Assembly (NCBI GenBank): GCA_002730365.1 | Contig: PBZZ01000097.1 | Span: 1 to 7,355, forward strand | DNA from: Deltaproteobacteria bacterium | GTDB lineage: Bacteria > SAR324 > NAC60-12 | Length of the DNA stretch: 7,355 bases | Direction: 5' to 3' | In this document: in pieces, positions 1-5,236 of the stretch | How the letters are laid out: each line of letters begins with the position of its first letter | Numbering within the stretch: the first letter of the stretch is position 1 | Translations under genes and position numbers: made by a program | Notes under the pieces: generated by a model | What the model was told of the DNA's origin: nothing | Database searches by the model: none | The model's input: only the letters and a program-made list of their open reading frames with translations

Positions 1-575
1 CGCCACATCCCCATTTGCCTAGGTTGTTGTCCCTTCCACTGCTTCCATTGGAAGGGTGGCAGTACTTGGTGAACAGTGGCCAGTTCAGTTGTGCGCAGAT
101 TGGCCATCTTCAGGTGTAGGTCTGCCATCTGCTGATTGTGATTCTGCAGGGCTTCCTGATCAAAGGTTTCCTGTTGCATCAACTGGCGCTGATCCAGTTG
201 CATCAACTCGCGCTGGGAGCGCAGGGTGATCATTTCCTGCTGGCTTTGCTGTGCCGTTTCTTCCAAGCGATTGATTTGATCTTCACTGAGATTCAGGTCC
301 TCCTGCATGTGTAGGAGGCCAAGAACTGGAGAGCCTGGACTACGTCGGAAACTATTCATCCTCCAAGATTTTTCATCACCTCGGAATCGGTGCTTGCCCT
401 GTCGCCTTTTATCTCTCCAAACTTTCCCACCTTTTCCGCGGTTATCAACAAGTTGTGCGTGCAATCCCGAGGGCGTGTTAAGCGAATCGGAGGTCTGTGC
501 CAGCGCAATTGGGGCAGCTAGGCTTGTGGCAAGTAGGGTGCCGACGATGGCTTTTTGCCAGAGTTGCTTTTTCAT
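1..575 (-). CDS. Spy/CpxP-like exported periplasmic protein (3' end outside window)
   Basis: An open frame starts at ATG 573-575 and stays open to the left edge (191 codons, C-terminus missing). AAGGAG lies about 7 nt upstream of the start, a strong ribosome binding site. The N-terminus is a classic Sec signal peptide: MKKQ, a hydrophobic stretch, then ALA-Q, with cleavage expected after residue 26. After a basic, probably disordered stretch (about residues 45-80) comes a Gln- and Met-rich helical region. It opens with LNLSEDQINRLEE, which resembles the LTxxQ motif of the Spy/CpxP/ZraP family of periplasmic chaperones and metal- or stress-response proteins. A second, weaker copy may be VLPPFQWKQW near the visible end. 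In that family such proteins are small, helical and induced by envelope or metal stress. A 24-nt tandem duplication inside the gene repeats QR-x-LMQ. The family call rests on motif and architecture only; the exported nature is much surer than the function. Confidence 0.75.
   Translation of the reverse strand, partial: MKKQLWQKAIVGTLLATSLAAPIALAQTSDSLNTPSGLHAQLVDNRGKGGKVWRDKRRQGKHRFRGDEKSWRMNSFRRSPGSPVLGLLHMQEDLNLSEDQINRLEETAQQSQQEMITLRSQRELMQLDQRQLMQQETFDQEALQNHNQQMADLHLKMANLRTTELATVHQVLPPFQWKQWKGQQPRQMGMW
174..215. repeat. 24-nt period tandem repeat inside the Spy-like gene
   Basis: TTGCATCAACTGGCGCTG at 174-191 recurs at 198-215 with a single mismatch (G to C), separated by ATCCAG, so the period is 24 nt or eight codons. 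On the coding (minus) strand it gives two consecutive QR-x-LMQ units in the helical region. It keeps the reading frame and looks like a small in-gene duplication. Confidence 0.75.
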
Positions 576-667
576 TGTCTCTCCTTCATTTGAATTGGAT
601 CATTACTAAACTCGGGTACTTACCCCGATACATTGATCATGATTCTAATTAGAAAATATGAAGGAAT

Positions 668-695
668 TTTGTAGGGATTGTGGAGATTTTGTGAA
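668..695 (-). promoter_or_regulatory. Candidate sigma-70-type promoter for the Spy-like gene
   Basis: On the minus strand TTCACA (690-695; five of six matches to TTGACA) is followed after 16 nt by TACAAA (668-673; four of six matches to TATAAT). Transcription from here would give a leader of roughly 85 nt carrying the TTCTAATTAGAA palindrome and the GGGTA/TACCC hairpin. The region is AT-rich and other hexamer pairs are possible, so this is only a candidate. Confidence 0.25.
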
Positions 696-728
696 GAACG
701 AAAATACTGAAGAATGATTGGAACTTAC

Positions 729-756
729 TTGTCGTTTCTAGGGTTGCGGCTATAGT
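729..756 (+). promoter_or_regulatory. Candidate sigma-70-type promoter for folK
   Basis: TTGTCG (729-734) and TATAGT (751-756) are separated by 16 nt, with four of six and five of six matches to consensus. They lie about 40 nt upstream of the folK start. The -10 hexamer lies inside the inverted repeat GGCTA-TAG-TAGCC (748-760), which might be a repressor site or chance. Confidence 0.35.
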
Positions 757-795
757 AGCCAATGGTTTGATGGATGTAATTTAGAGAGGGGATCT

Positions 796-1311
796 GTGGA
801 GAAAGTATTTTTTGGGCTTGGTAGTAATTTGGGAGATCGAGCTTGCTATCTACAGCAGGCACGTGAAGCTTTGACCGACCTGCCTTTACAGGAATTTCAG
901 GCGTCTTCGGTTTATGAAAGCCTGCCACTAGCCAACATGGATCAACCGCTCTACCTGAATCAGGTAGTCTGTGGCCAGACCACACTAGGTCCAGAGACTT
1001 TGCTGGAGACTTGTCTGCAAATTGAGAAAAGATTGGGACGGATTCGCTGGGAACACTGGGGTCCCAGAATTATTGATATTGATTTGTTGTCGTATGGCAA
1101 TCTCTGCTTACGATCACAGCGTCTAACTATTCCCCACCCAGAATTGTCGAATCGCAGCTTTGTGCTGCTTCCCTTGTCTGAATTGGAACCGAGTTGGATA
1201 CATCCGGAAAGTGAAGAAATCTTGGATACGATCTGGCAGCAGTGGCAAGATCAACATCCTGATGAAAGCCTGCCAATAATTTGGAATCCAAAGAAGAGTC
1301 TGGCGAAGTAA
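796..1311 (+). CDS. folK: 2-amino-4-hydroxy-6-hydroxymethyldihydropteridine pyrophosphokinase (HPPK)
   Basis: This cytosolic enzyme transfers pyrophosphate from ATP to 6-hydroxymethyl-7,8-dihydropterin, the step before dihydropteroate synthase in folate synthesis. The 171-residue length is close to the usual 160-170. All family motifs are present: GLGSNLGDR (7-15), SSVYES (37-42), YLNQV (53-57), LGRIR (80-84), WGPRIIDIDLL (88-98) and LTIPHPELSNRSFVLLPL (110-127). Asp94 and Asp96 correspond to the two magnesium-binding aspartates, and Arg82, Arg91 and Arg120 to conserved nucleotide or pterin contacts. The start is GTG at 796, preceded by GAGAGGGG about 4 nt upstream; no better start lies nearby. 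The gene is monocistronic in this window. It faces hemE tail to tail with 7 bp between stop codons, and the gap has no clear terminator. Confidence 0.96.
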   Translation: MEKVFFGLGSNLGDRACYLQQAREALTDLPLQEFQASSVYESLPLANMDQPLYLNQVVCGQTTLGPETLLETCLQIEKRLGRIRWEHWGPRIIDIDLLSYGNLCLRSQRLTIPHPELSNRSFVLLPLSELEPSWIHPESEEILDTIWQQWQDQHPDESLPIIWNPKKSLAK

Positions 1312-1318
1312 AGTTGGT

Positions 1319-2356
1319 TCAACTCTGAAGCGCATAGGCTGTATCAACAAAATGCTGTACTTTGGTAAAAGGGGTGTCTGCTAGCAGTCCGTGGCTTAAG
1401 TTCAGAATGTGAGAGCGGCCACCGGTGGCCGCCAAACAGGCTTGAGTGGCTTGAGTAATCTCTGTCAAGCTACCATCTCTGAGAAGCTGATTACTCACAT
1501 TACCTTGCCAGATCAGATCAGGATACAGTTCTTGTGCTTTTCTTAGATCAATACACGAACCGACACTAAGTCCTTTGGCACCGCTCTGTGCCATCCAGCA
1601 AAGATATGGGCATTCTTTGGCAAACAATAAGGAATTTGCACCTTTATTAAGTCCTGCAAATACTTGTTGTTGAGTCGGTAGCGCCCAGCGTTCATAAAGC
1701 TCTGGACTCAGTTCATCGGCAAATGATTCAAACAACTGAACTGCTTGGGCTCCTTCAGTGAGTTGGTAGTTTAGGTAATCAATGGTCATCTGGGTTAATT
1801 TTTCGAGCAATAGCTCTACAAGTTTGGGATGATCTTCAAAGATTTCCAGAATCTTTTTCTGCTGGCGATGAGGGGAGCCTCCGGCTAACAAAAAGAAAGC
1901 CAGTGTGACAGGAGCTCCAGCAAATCCAAGTACAGGCAACTCACCCCGCAGTTCTTCGTGAATTCCTTGTAAGATGGCTCCAACACGACTCAGATCAGTT
2001 GCTGGATCGGGCAGTCGTAGTTGGTGAACTTGTTCCAGGGTTTGTATTGGCTCACTGATCGGTCCTGGACGAAAAATGAATGGCGCACCCATGGGAGCCA
2101 GCGGTGTCAGGATATCCTGAAACATGATGATCGCATCAACCCCAAGTCGCTTGGGTAGAAGGGAAACTCGAATTGATTGTGCAACATCACCAAACAGATC
2201 CTCCAAGGGACGCCCGTCTGCTTCCCGAAGGGCGATATATTCGGGATCTGTTCTGCCAGCCTGCCGCATCATCCAAACAGGTACTCTGGACACCGGTTTA
2301 CCAAGGAAGACACGGAGCAAGAGGTCATTTTTTGGGGAGGTGTCGGTTTGAGTCAT
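1319..2356 (-). CDS. hemE: Uroporphyrinogen decarboxylase
   Basis: HemE removes four acetate carboxyl groups from uroporphyrinogen III to give coproporphyrinogen III in haem synthesis, in the cytosol and without a cofactor. With the start at ATG 2354-2356 the protein is 345 residues, close to the family's usual 340-355. It carries the signature MMRQAGR (29-35, with Arg31 and Arg35 as substrate-binding arginines) and FQDIL with Asp81, the equivalent of the catalytic aspartate. Also present are GFAGAPVTLA, EGAQAVQLFES, WQGNV and, near the end, NLSHG with His322. The frame stays open upstream to a GTG at 2408-2410, and another ATG lies at 2375-2377. I chose 2356 because its N-terminus matches the family length and avoids overlap with the divergent gene. 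There is no clear Shine-Dalgarno sequence before any of the three. The RYLPEY segment common after MRQAGR is TDPEY here, a tolerated variation. Confidence 0.96.
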   Translation of the reverse strand: MTQTDTSPKNDLLLRVFLGKPVSRVPVWMMRQAGRTDPEYIALREADGRPLEDLFGDVAQSIRVSLLPKRLGVDAIIMFQDILTPLAPMGAPFIFRPGPISEPIQTLEQVHQLRLPDPATDLSRVGAILQGIHEELRGELPVLGFAGAPVTLAFFLLAGGSPHRQQKKILEIFEDHPKLVELLLEKLTQMTIDYLNYQLTEGAQAVQLFESFADELSPELYERWALPTQQQVFAGLNKGANSLLFAKECPYLCWMAQSGAKGLSVGSCIDLRKAQELYPDLIWQGNVSNQLLRDGSLTEITQATQACLAATGGRSHILNLSHGLLADTPFTKVQHFVDTAYALQS

Positions 2357-2375
2357 TAATCTATTGGGAATATGC

Positions 2376-3272
2376 ATGAAGAAGAAAAGTGCGCCATTGA
2401 TCCAGAACACACCTTGCGAACGTTGTCACGGTACCCATGTCCTGATTGAAGCGATCCCCGGTCAACGCTACGCAAGAGGGCGACTCTGCGAGTGCTTCCC
2501 TACACCTTGCCACGCTTGTAGTGGAACAGGCTTTATTTTGCGACGAGACCGTTTCCATCGTGAAATGGCAGCAAGTTGCCCAGAGTGTGTTGGACGCCTG
2601 CAGCGGGTGGAATTGTACAACGAAGCCCGAGTGCCGAGGCGTTATCTACATAGCCGTCTGCAAGTAACGGATCAAGACAAGCACAATGCTCAGATTTTCT
2701 CTCTGCTTGACGCAATTCATCGCAACCTGCCGGACTATCTACGTACGCATCAAGAACAGGGCTCAACAACGGATGACCTGAAAGGCATGGTGCTGATGGG
2801 GCCACCTGGTACAGGCAAGACACATTTGCTCAGTGGCTTTGTGTATCAGTGTACGATTACTCATGGGATTTCCTGTGTGTTCCAAGGCTTTACGGAATTA
2901 CTTTCTGAACTCAGACAAGGCTATTCCGATGGCAAGTCGGACATGGAAATCATAGAACTTCACCTGCTTGCAGATGTATTAATTATCGATGATATGGGCA
3001 AAGGACGCAACACCCCATGGGAATTGGGCATCCTGGATACCCTGATCACGGAGCGCTACAACCGAGATCGAATTGTGATGGTGACGACTAACTACACGGA
3101 AGCAGAGGAAAATACACTGCGTGAGAGGGTTCTGAGCAAGGACCGAGGCGAGGAAGAACAGTTTCTCAGTGATACCATCCGCAAGCGAGTCGGAGAGAGA
3201 ATTTACTCACGTTTACGTGAAATGTGTTACTTCGAGGAATTGAATGGTCCTGATCGTAGGCAAGTCGATTGA
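2376..3272 (+). CDS. DnaC/DnaI-like AAA+ ATPase with tandem N-terminal zinc modules
   Basis: This is a probable helicase-loader-type or IstB-like ATPase of 298 residues. The C-terminal two thirds are a DnaC-family AAA+ domain: the linker motif ARVPRRYL (84-91), Walker A GPPGTGKT (142-149), Walker B LIIDD (202-206), ITERYN (224-229), sensor-1-like VTTNY (236-240), and the conserved end IRKRVGERIYSRLREMC. The N-terminus has eight cysteines in two similar 27-residue units: C14xxC17...C38xC40 and C45xxC48-SGTG...C68xxC71. The second resembles DnaJ or DnaI zinc motifs. ATG 2376 is chosen because GGGA lies 6 nt upstream; an in-frame TTG at 2364 would add four residues. No transposase gene accompanies it, which favours a chromosomal replication role over an IS21 helper, but the actual helicase partner is unknown. 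It is divergent from hemE, with 19 bp between the starts. Confidence 0.88.
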   Translation: MKKKSAPLIQNTPCERCHGTHVLIEAIPGQRYARGRLCECFPTPCHACSGTGFILRRDRFHREMAASCPECVGRLQRVELYNEARVPRRYLHSRLQVTDQDKHNAQIFSLLDAIHRNLPDYLRTHQEQGSTTDDLKGMVLMGPPGTGKTHLLSGFVYQCTITHGISCVFQGFTELLSELRQGYSDGKSDMEIIELHLLADVLIIDDMGKGRNTPWELGILDTLITERYNRDRIVMVTTNYTEAEENTLRERVLSKDRGEEEQFLSDTIRKRVGERIYSRLREMCYFEELNGPDRRQVD

Positions 3273-3318
3273 ACTTAGCCTCAAACAGAAATTGTCCACC
3301 GGTGTTGCCAAGATAGAA

Positions 3319-4350
3319 TCAGACTAGTCCTGTTGAGGGTGCCAGCCCAAACATTAGATTCATATTCTGCAGCGCTTGCCCTGCAGCTCCCTTCACCAGA
3401 TTGTCGATTGCACTGACGATCACCCAATCCTGACCTTGTTCGTGCCGGAACAAGGTCATCACGCAATGATTACTGTGTGCAACGGCTTTTAGATCAGGCA
3501 TCACACCTGGCTCCAGCAAATGCACAAAGGCCTTGTCTGCACAGAAATCCTGATAGCATTTTCGTAGCTCCACCTCCTCAATTGGCTCACTAAAGCGAAG
3601 ATAGATTGTACTCAAGATCCCTCGGTTCACGGGCAGCAGATGAGGCGTGAAGATAATATCCCCAAGTTGTTCTTCAGGATAGCCCTGCTGGGCCAGATAT
3701 AGCTGAATTTCAGGTCGATGTTGGTGCTGGAAGATCTTGTAGGGTTTCAGATTCTCATTGACATCAACATAATTGGTCGTTGAATTCTCCACCCTTCCAC
3801 CAGCCCCACTGACTCCGGACTTGGCATCAATCACCGGAGGAACTTTCAGTTTTTTCAGGTGATCTCCCAGTGGCCATAGTGCAAGCAAGGCCCCAGTTGG
3901 ATAACATCCTGGATTAGCAACTAGCCTGGCAGTGGCAACCTGTTCAGCAAAGATCTCAGCGAGTCCAAAAACAGCTTTTTCCAACCAACTTTCTTCAGGA
4001 GCTATTTTGTAATGCTTAGCTGTCAGTTCTGGTGTTTGGAGCCGAAACATTCCTGAGAGATCAATTATTTTAACTCCGTCAGCATAAAGACGAGGGACCC
4101 ACTCCAAGCTGGCTTCGTTAGGAACTGCTAGGAAAGCGACATCGCACTCGGCTACATCAATGTTGTGACCCGTAAAGGCCAGGGAGGAACTTTGATAGGC
4201 AGGTAATAACCGACTAACAGGCATACCGTCGTAGCGTTCGGATGTGACATGACGTACGTTGGCATGCGGATGTCTCTTGAGCCAAGTCAGTAGTTCCAGA
4301 CCAGAAAGACCTCCAGCCCCAAGGATGGCGATCTGCAAATGTTCGGACAT
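3319..4350 (-). CDS. argC: N-acetyl-gamma-glutamyl-phosphate reductase
   Basis: ArgC reduces N-acetylglutamyl-5-phosphate to the semialdehyde with NADPH, the third step of arginine synthesis in the cytosol. The 343-residue length is typical. The N-terminal Rossmann motif is AILGAGGLSGLELL (8-21). The catalytic cysteine is Cys149 in VANPGCYPTG (144-153). KSGVSGAGG (177-185) and HQHRPEI (209-215, with the conserved His211) are the other active-site motifs. The C-terminal VKGAAGQALQNMNLM is also typical. The start ATG 4348-4350 has AAGGAT 7 nt upstream. It is the last gene of the minus-strand block, 58 nt after the selenoprotein gene, and may be cotranscribed with it. It ends 46 bp from the stop of the convergent ATPase gene. 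No other arginine gene is visible. Confidence 0.97.
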   Translation of the reverse strand: MSEHLQIAILGAGGLSGLELLTWLKRHPHANVRHVTSERYDGMPVSRLLPAYQSSSLAFTGHNIDVAECDVAFLAVPNEASLEWVPRLYADGVKIIDLSGMFRLQTPELTAKHYKIAPEESWLEKAVFGLAEIFAEQVATARLVANPGCYPTGALLALWPLGDHLKKLKVPPVIDAKSGVSGAGGRVENSTTNYVDVNENLKPYKIFQHQHRPEIQLYLAQQGYPEEQLGDIIFTPHLLPVNRGILSTIYLRFSEPIEEVELRKCYQDFCADKAFVHLLEPGVMPDLKAVAHSNHCVMTLFRHEQGQDWVIVSAIDNLVKGAAGQALQNMNLMFGLAPSTGLV

Positions 4351-4408
4351 GCCGTAGATCCTTATGAAAATCTTTCAATCAAAGTTGACGTTTCACAATT
4401 CGGTTGAT

Positions 4409-4753
4409 TCACCTGAATCGTTGTTGATAGTACTCCTCGTGAAAGCCTACCAGAAATTCATCATCAATACGCCAGGTAGGAGCTCGCAGATTCCCACTAG
4501 GACCCATCACGCTGGCAAGAATCTCCTCAGGATTGTCCGTCGCTGGATTCCATTCCAAAAGCTTTTTTCCTTTGGCTACAGTCACTTTTGTAGCTCCCCG
4601 AATTAGTTCCCAAGCAGCTTCTGCTTGGATTTTTTCTTTGCTGGCGTTGATACGTTCCTCTACAGAAACACTATTTGCGTCAAGAAACTCTTGCGCTCGT
4701 TTACACGTAGTTCAACCGTTACGGAAGTAACCCCATTGAATTGAGATAGACAT
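4409..4753 (-). CDS. ArsC-family thioredoxin-fold selenoprotein with a UxxC motif (TGA at 4712-4714 read as selenocysteine)
   Basis: A standard-code reading finds no minus-strand gene between argC and mgsA. Reading the in-frame TGA at 4712-4714 as selenocysteine gives 114 residues ending at a second TGA (4409-4411). The order is a beta strand ISIQWGYFRNG, then U14-T-T-C17, then the helix KRAQEFLDAN and VEERINASKEK. A central part with TVAKGKKLLEWNP follows, then GPSGNLRAPTWRIDDEF with a cis-Pro-like APT, and finally LVGFHEEYY. The layout matches ArsC/Spx-like proteins, in which the first cysteine of CxxC or the ArsC catalytic cysteine sits exactly where U14 falls. A SECIS-like hairpin follows the TGA. 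The start is ATG 4751-4753; ATG 4757-4759 would add two residues, and neither has a strong ribosome site. A redox role is likely, the substrate unknown, and arsenate reduction is not demonstrated. It lies 36 nt after mgsA, in the same frame. The alternative is a pseudogene with one nonsense mutation, but that would be unlikely to hit this residue and carry the hairpin. I recall similar ArsC-type (seleno)proteins in deltaproteobacteria but cannot verify this here. Confidence 0.85.
4677..4714 (-). promoter_or_regulatory. Sec UGA codon and bacterial SECIS-like hairpin
   Basis: Read on the minus strand, the UGA (4714-4712) is followed by 23 nt and then the apical loop. The stem is GCG-CAAGA (4696-4689) pairing with UCUUG-A-CGC (4685-4677), eight base pairs with one bulged A at 4680. 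The loop is GUU (4688-4686). Bacterial SECIS elements lie within the coding region, with a short apical loop carrying a G among its first bases, some 16-37 nt after the UGA. This hairpin meets each of these conditions. It would bind SelB carrying Sec-tRNA. SECIS elements are weakly conserved in sequence, so the call depends on position and fold. Confidence 0.75.
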
Positions 4754-4786
4754 AATCATTCTCACAAGAGAGTTAAGCCATCTGTT

Positions 4787-4799
4787 CCTTCAGGGAAGG
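4787..4799 (-). repeat. Short inverted repeat over the mgsA stop codon
   Basis: CCTTC-AGG-GAAGG is a perfect 5-bp inverted repeat with a 3-nt loop, and the mgsA stop TGA (4790-4792) lies within it. No T-tract follows on the minus strand, so it is not a standard terminator. It could influence mRNA stability or mgsA/selenoprotein coupling, or be chance. Confidence 0.3.
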
Positions 4800-5212
4800 C
4801 TTGGATGGCGAGGATAGTCTTGTTCTAACAATATAGAACTGAACAGAAAATCAGCAGTTGCCGTGCTACAAGCCATGGGAATATCCCAAACAACAGCGAG
4901 CCGAAGCAAGGCCTTGACATCGGGATCATGAGGCTGAGAGGTCAAGGGATCCCAGAAGAAAACAAGTAGATCTAGTTTTTCAGTAGCAATGAGTGCTCCG
5001 ATTTGCTGATCACCACCAAGAGTTCCGCTAAGCAATCGTGTGATAGGCAGATTCAGCTGTTGCTGAAGTAGCGAGCCGGTTGTGCCGGTTGCATACAGCT
5101 CGTGTTGACGCAACTGCTCCGGATGCCGTTTTGCCCAAGCCAGCAGGAGGGACTTTTTGTGATCATGAGCAACAAGCGCGATTCGTTTTTGTTTGGGCAG
5201 GAAAGAGGCCAT
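4790..5212 (-). CDS. mgsA: Methylglyoxal synthase
   Basis: MgsA converts dihydroxyacetone phosphate to methylglyoxal and phosphate, a cytosolic bypass of lower glycolysis used under phosphate limitation or sugar-phosphate stress. The 140-residue protein aligns by eye with E. coli MgsA over its whole length: [10 protein letters not shown] (11-20), LYATGTTG (39-46), [15 protein letters not shown] (61-75) and [22 protein letters not shown] (85-106, shown in part). His16, Asp68, Asp88, His95 and Asp98 match E. coli His19, Asp71, Asp91, His98 and Asp101 with a constant offset of three, so the active site is intact. The start is ATG 5210-5212, with no strong ribosome site. It lies 24 nt after the sppA stop, so translation may depend on coupling. 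Its TGA stop lies inside a small inverted repeat, CCTTC-AGG-GAAGG (4787-4799). Confidence 0.97.
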   Translation of the reverse strand: MASFLPKQKRIALVAHDHKKSLLLAWAKRHPEQLRQHELYATGTTGSLLQQQLNLPITRLLSGTLGGDQQIGALIATEKLDLLVFFWDPLTSQPHDPDVKALLRLAVVWDIPMACSTATADFLFSSILLEQDYPRHPSLP

Positions 5213-5236
5213 TCAAAAGAACTAGAAGTCGATACC

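Larger units (their letters stand above)
576..795. other. Divergent intergenic region between the Spy-like gene and folK
   Basis: This is the only sizeable gap in the window, AT-rich and without a plausible gene. It must hold the promoters of both flanking genes. It contains a perfect 12-bp palindrome TTCTAATTAGAA (643-654) next to ATCATGAT, and a short hairpin GGGTA-CT-TACCC (614-625) that would lie in the 5' leader of the Spy-like mRNA. Another inverted repeat, GGCTA-TAG-TAGCC (748-760), overlaps the putative -10 element of folK. Any of these could be operators, but no known regulator site is recognised with confidence. Confidence 0.5.

Noticed and set aside
307..609. Plus-strand open frame of 100 codons opposite the Spy-like gene
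   Set aside because: It has no recognisable domain, lies antisense to a frame with a good signal peptide and ribosome site, and reads as low-information sequence.
1312..1324. AGTTG-GTT-CAACT hairpin at the folK/hemE junction as a terminator
   Set aside because: The stem is only 5 bp and no T-tract follows on either strand.
2246..2255. Variant TDPEY instead of YLPEY after MRQAGR in HemE as an inactivating change
   Set aside because: The key arginines, the aspartate and the C-terminal histidine are all intact, and this stretch is variable in bacterial HemE.
2376..3272. IstB helper of an IS21-type insertion sequence
   Set aside because: No transposase gene, terminal inverted repeats or target duplication are visible nearby, and the N-terminal zinc modules fit a helicase-loader-type protein better.
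4406..4419. GATTCA-CC-TGAATC inverted repeat over the selenoprotein stop as a terminator or second SECIS
   Set aside because: The loop is 2-4 nt, there is no T-run, and the stop codon lies inside the stem rather than upstream at SECIS distance.
4364..4730. Plus-strand open frames (4364-4606 and 4533-4730) in the gap between argC and mgsA
   Set aside because: Their translations resemble no family. The opposite strand encodes a coherent ArsC-like protein through the Sec UGA, so these are antisense shadows.
4409..4753. Reading this locus as a pseudogene with a nonsense mutation
   Set aside because: There is a single stop, located exactly at the redox cysteine position, it is TGA rather than TAA or TAG, a SECIS-like hairpin follows, and the rest of the frame is undamaged.
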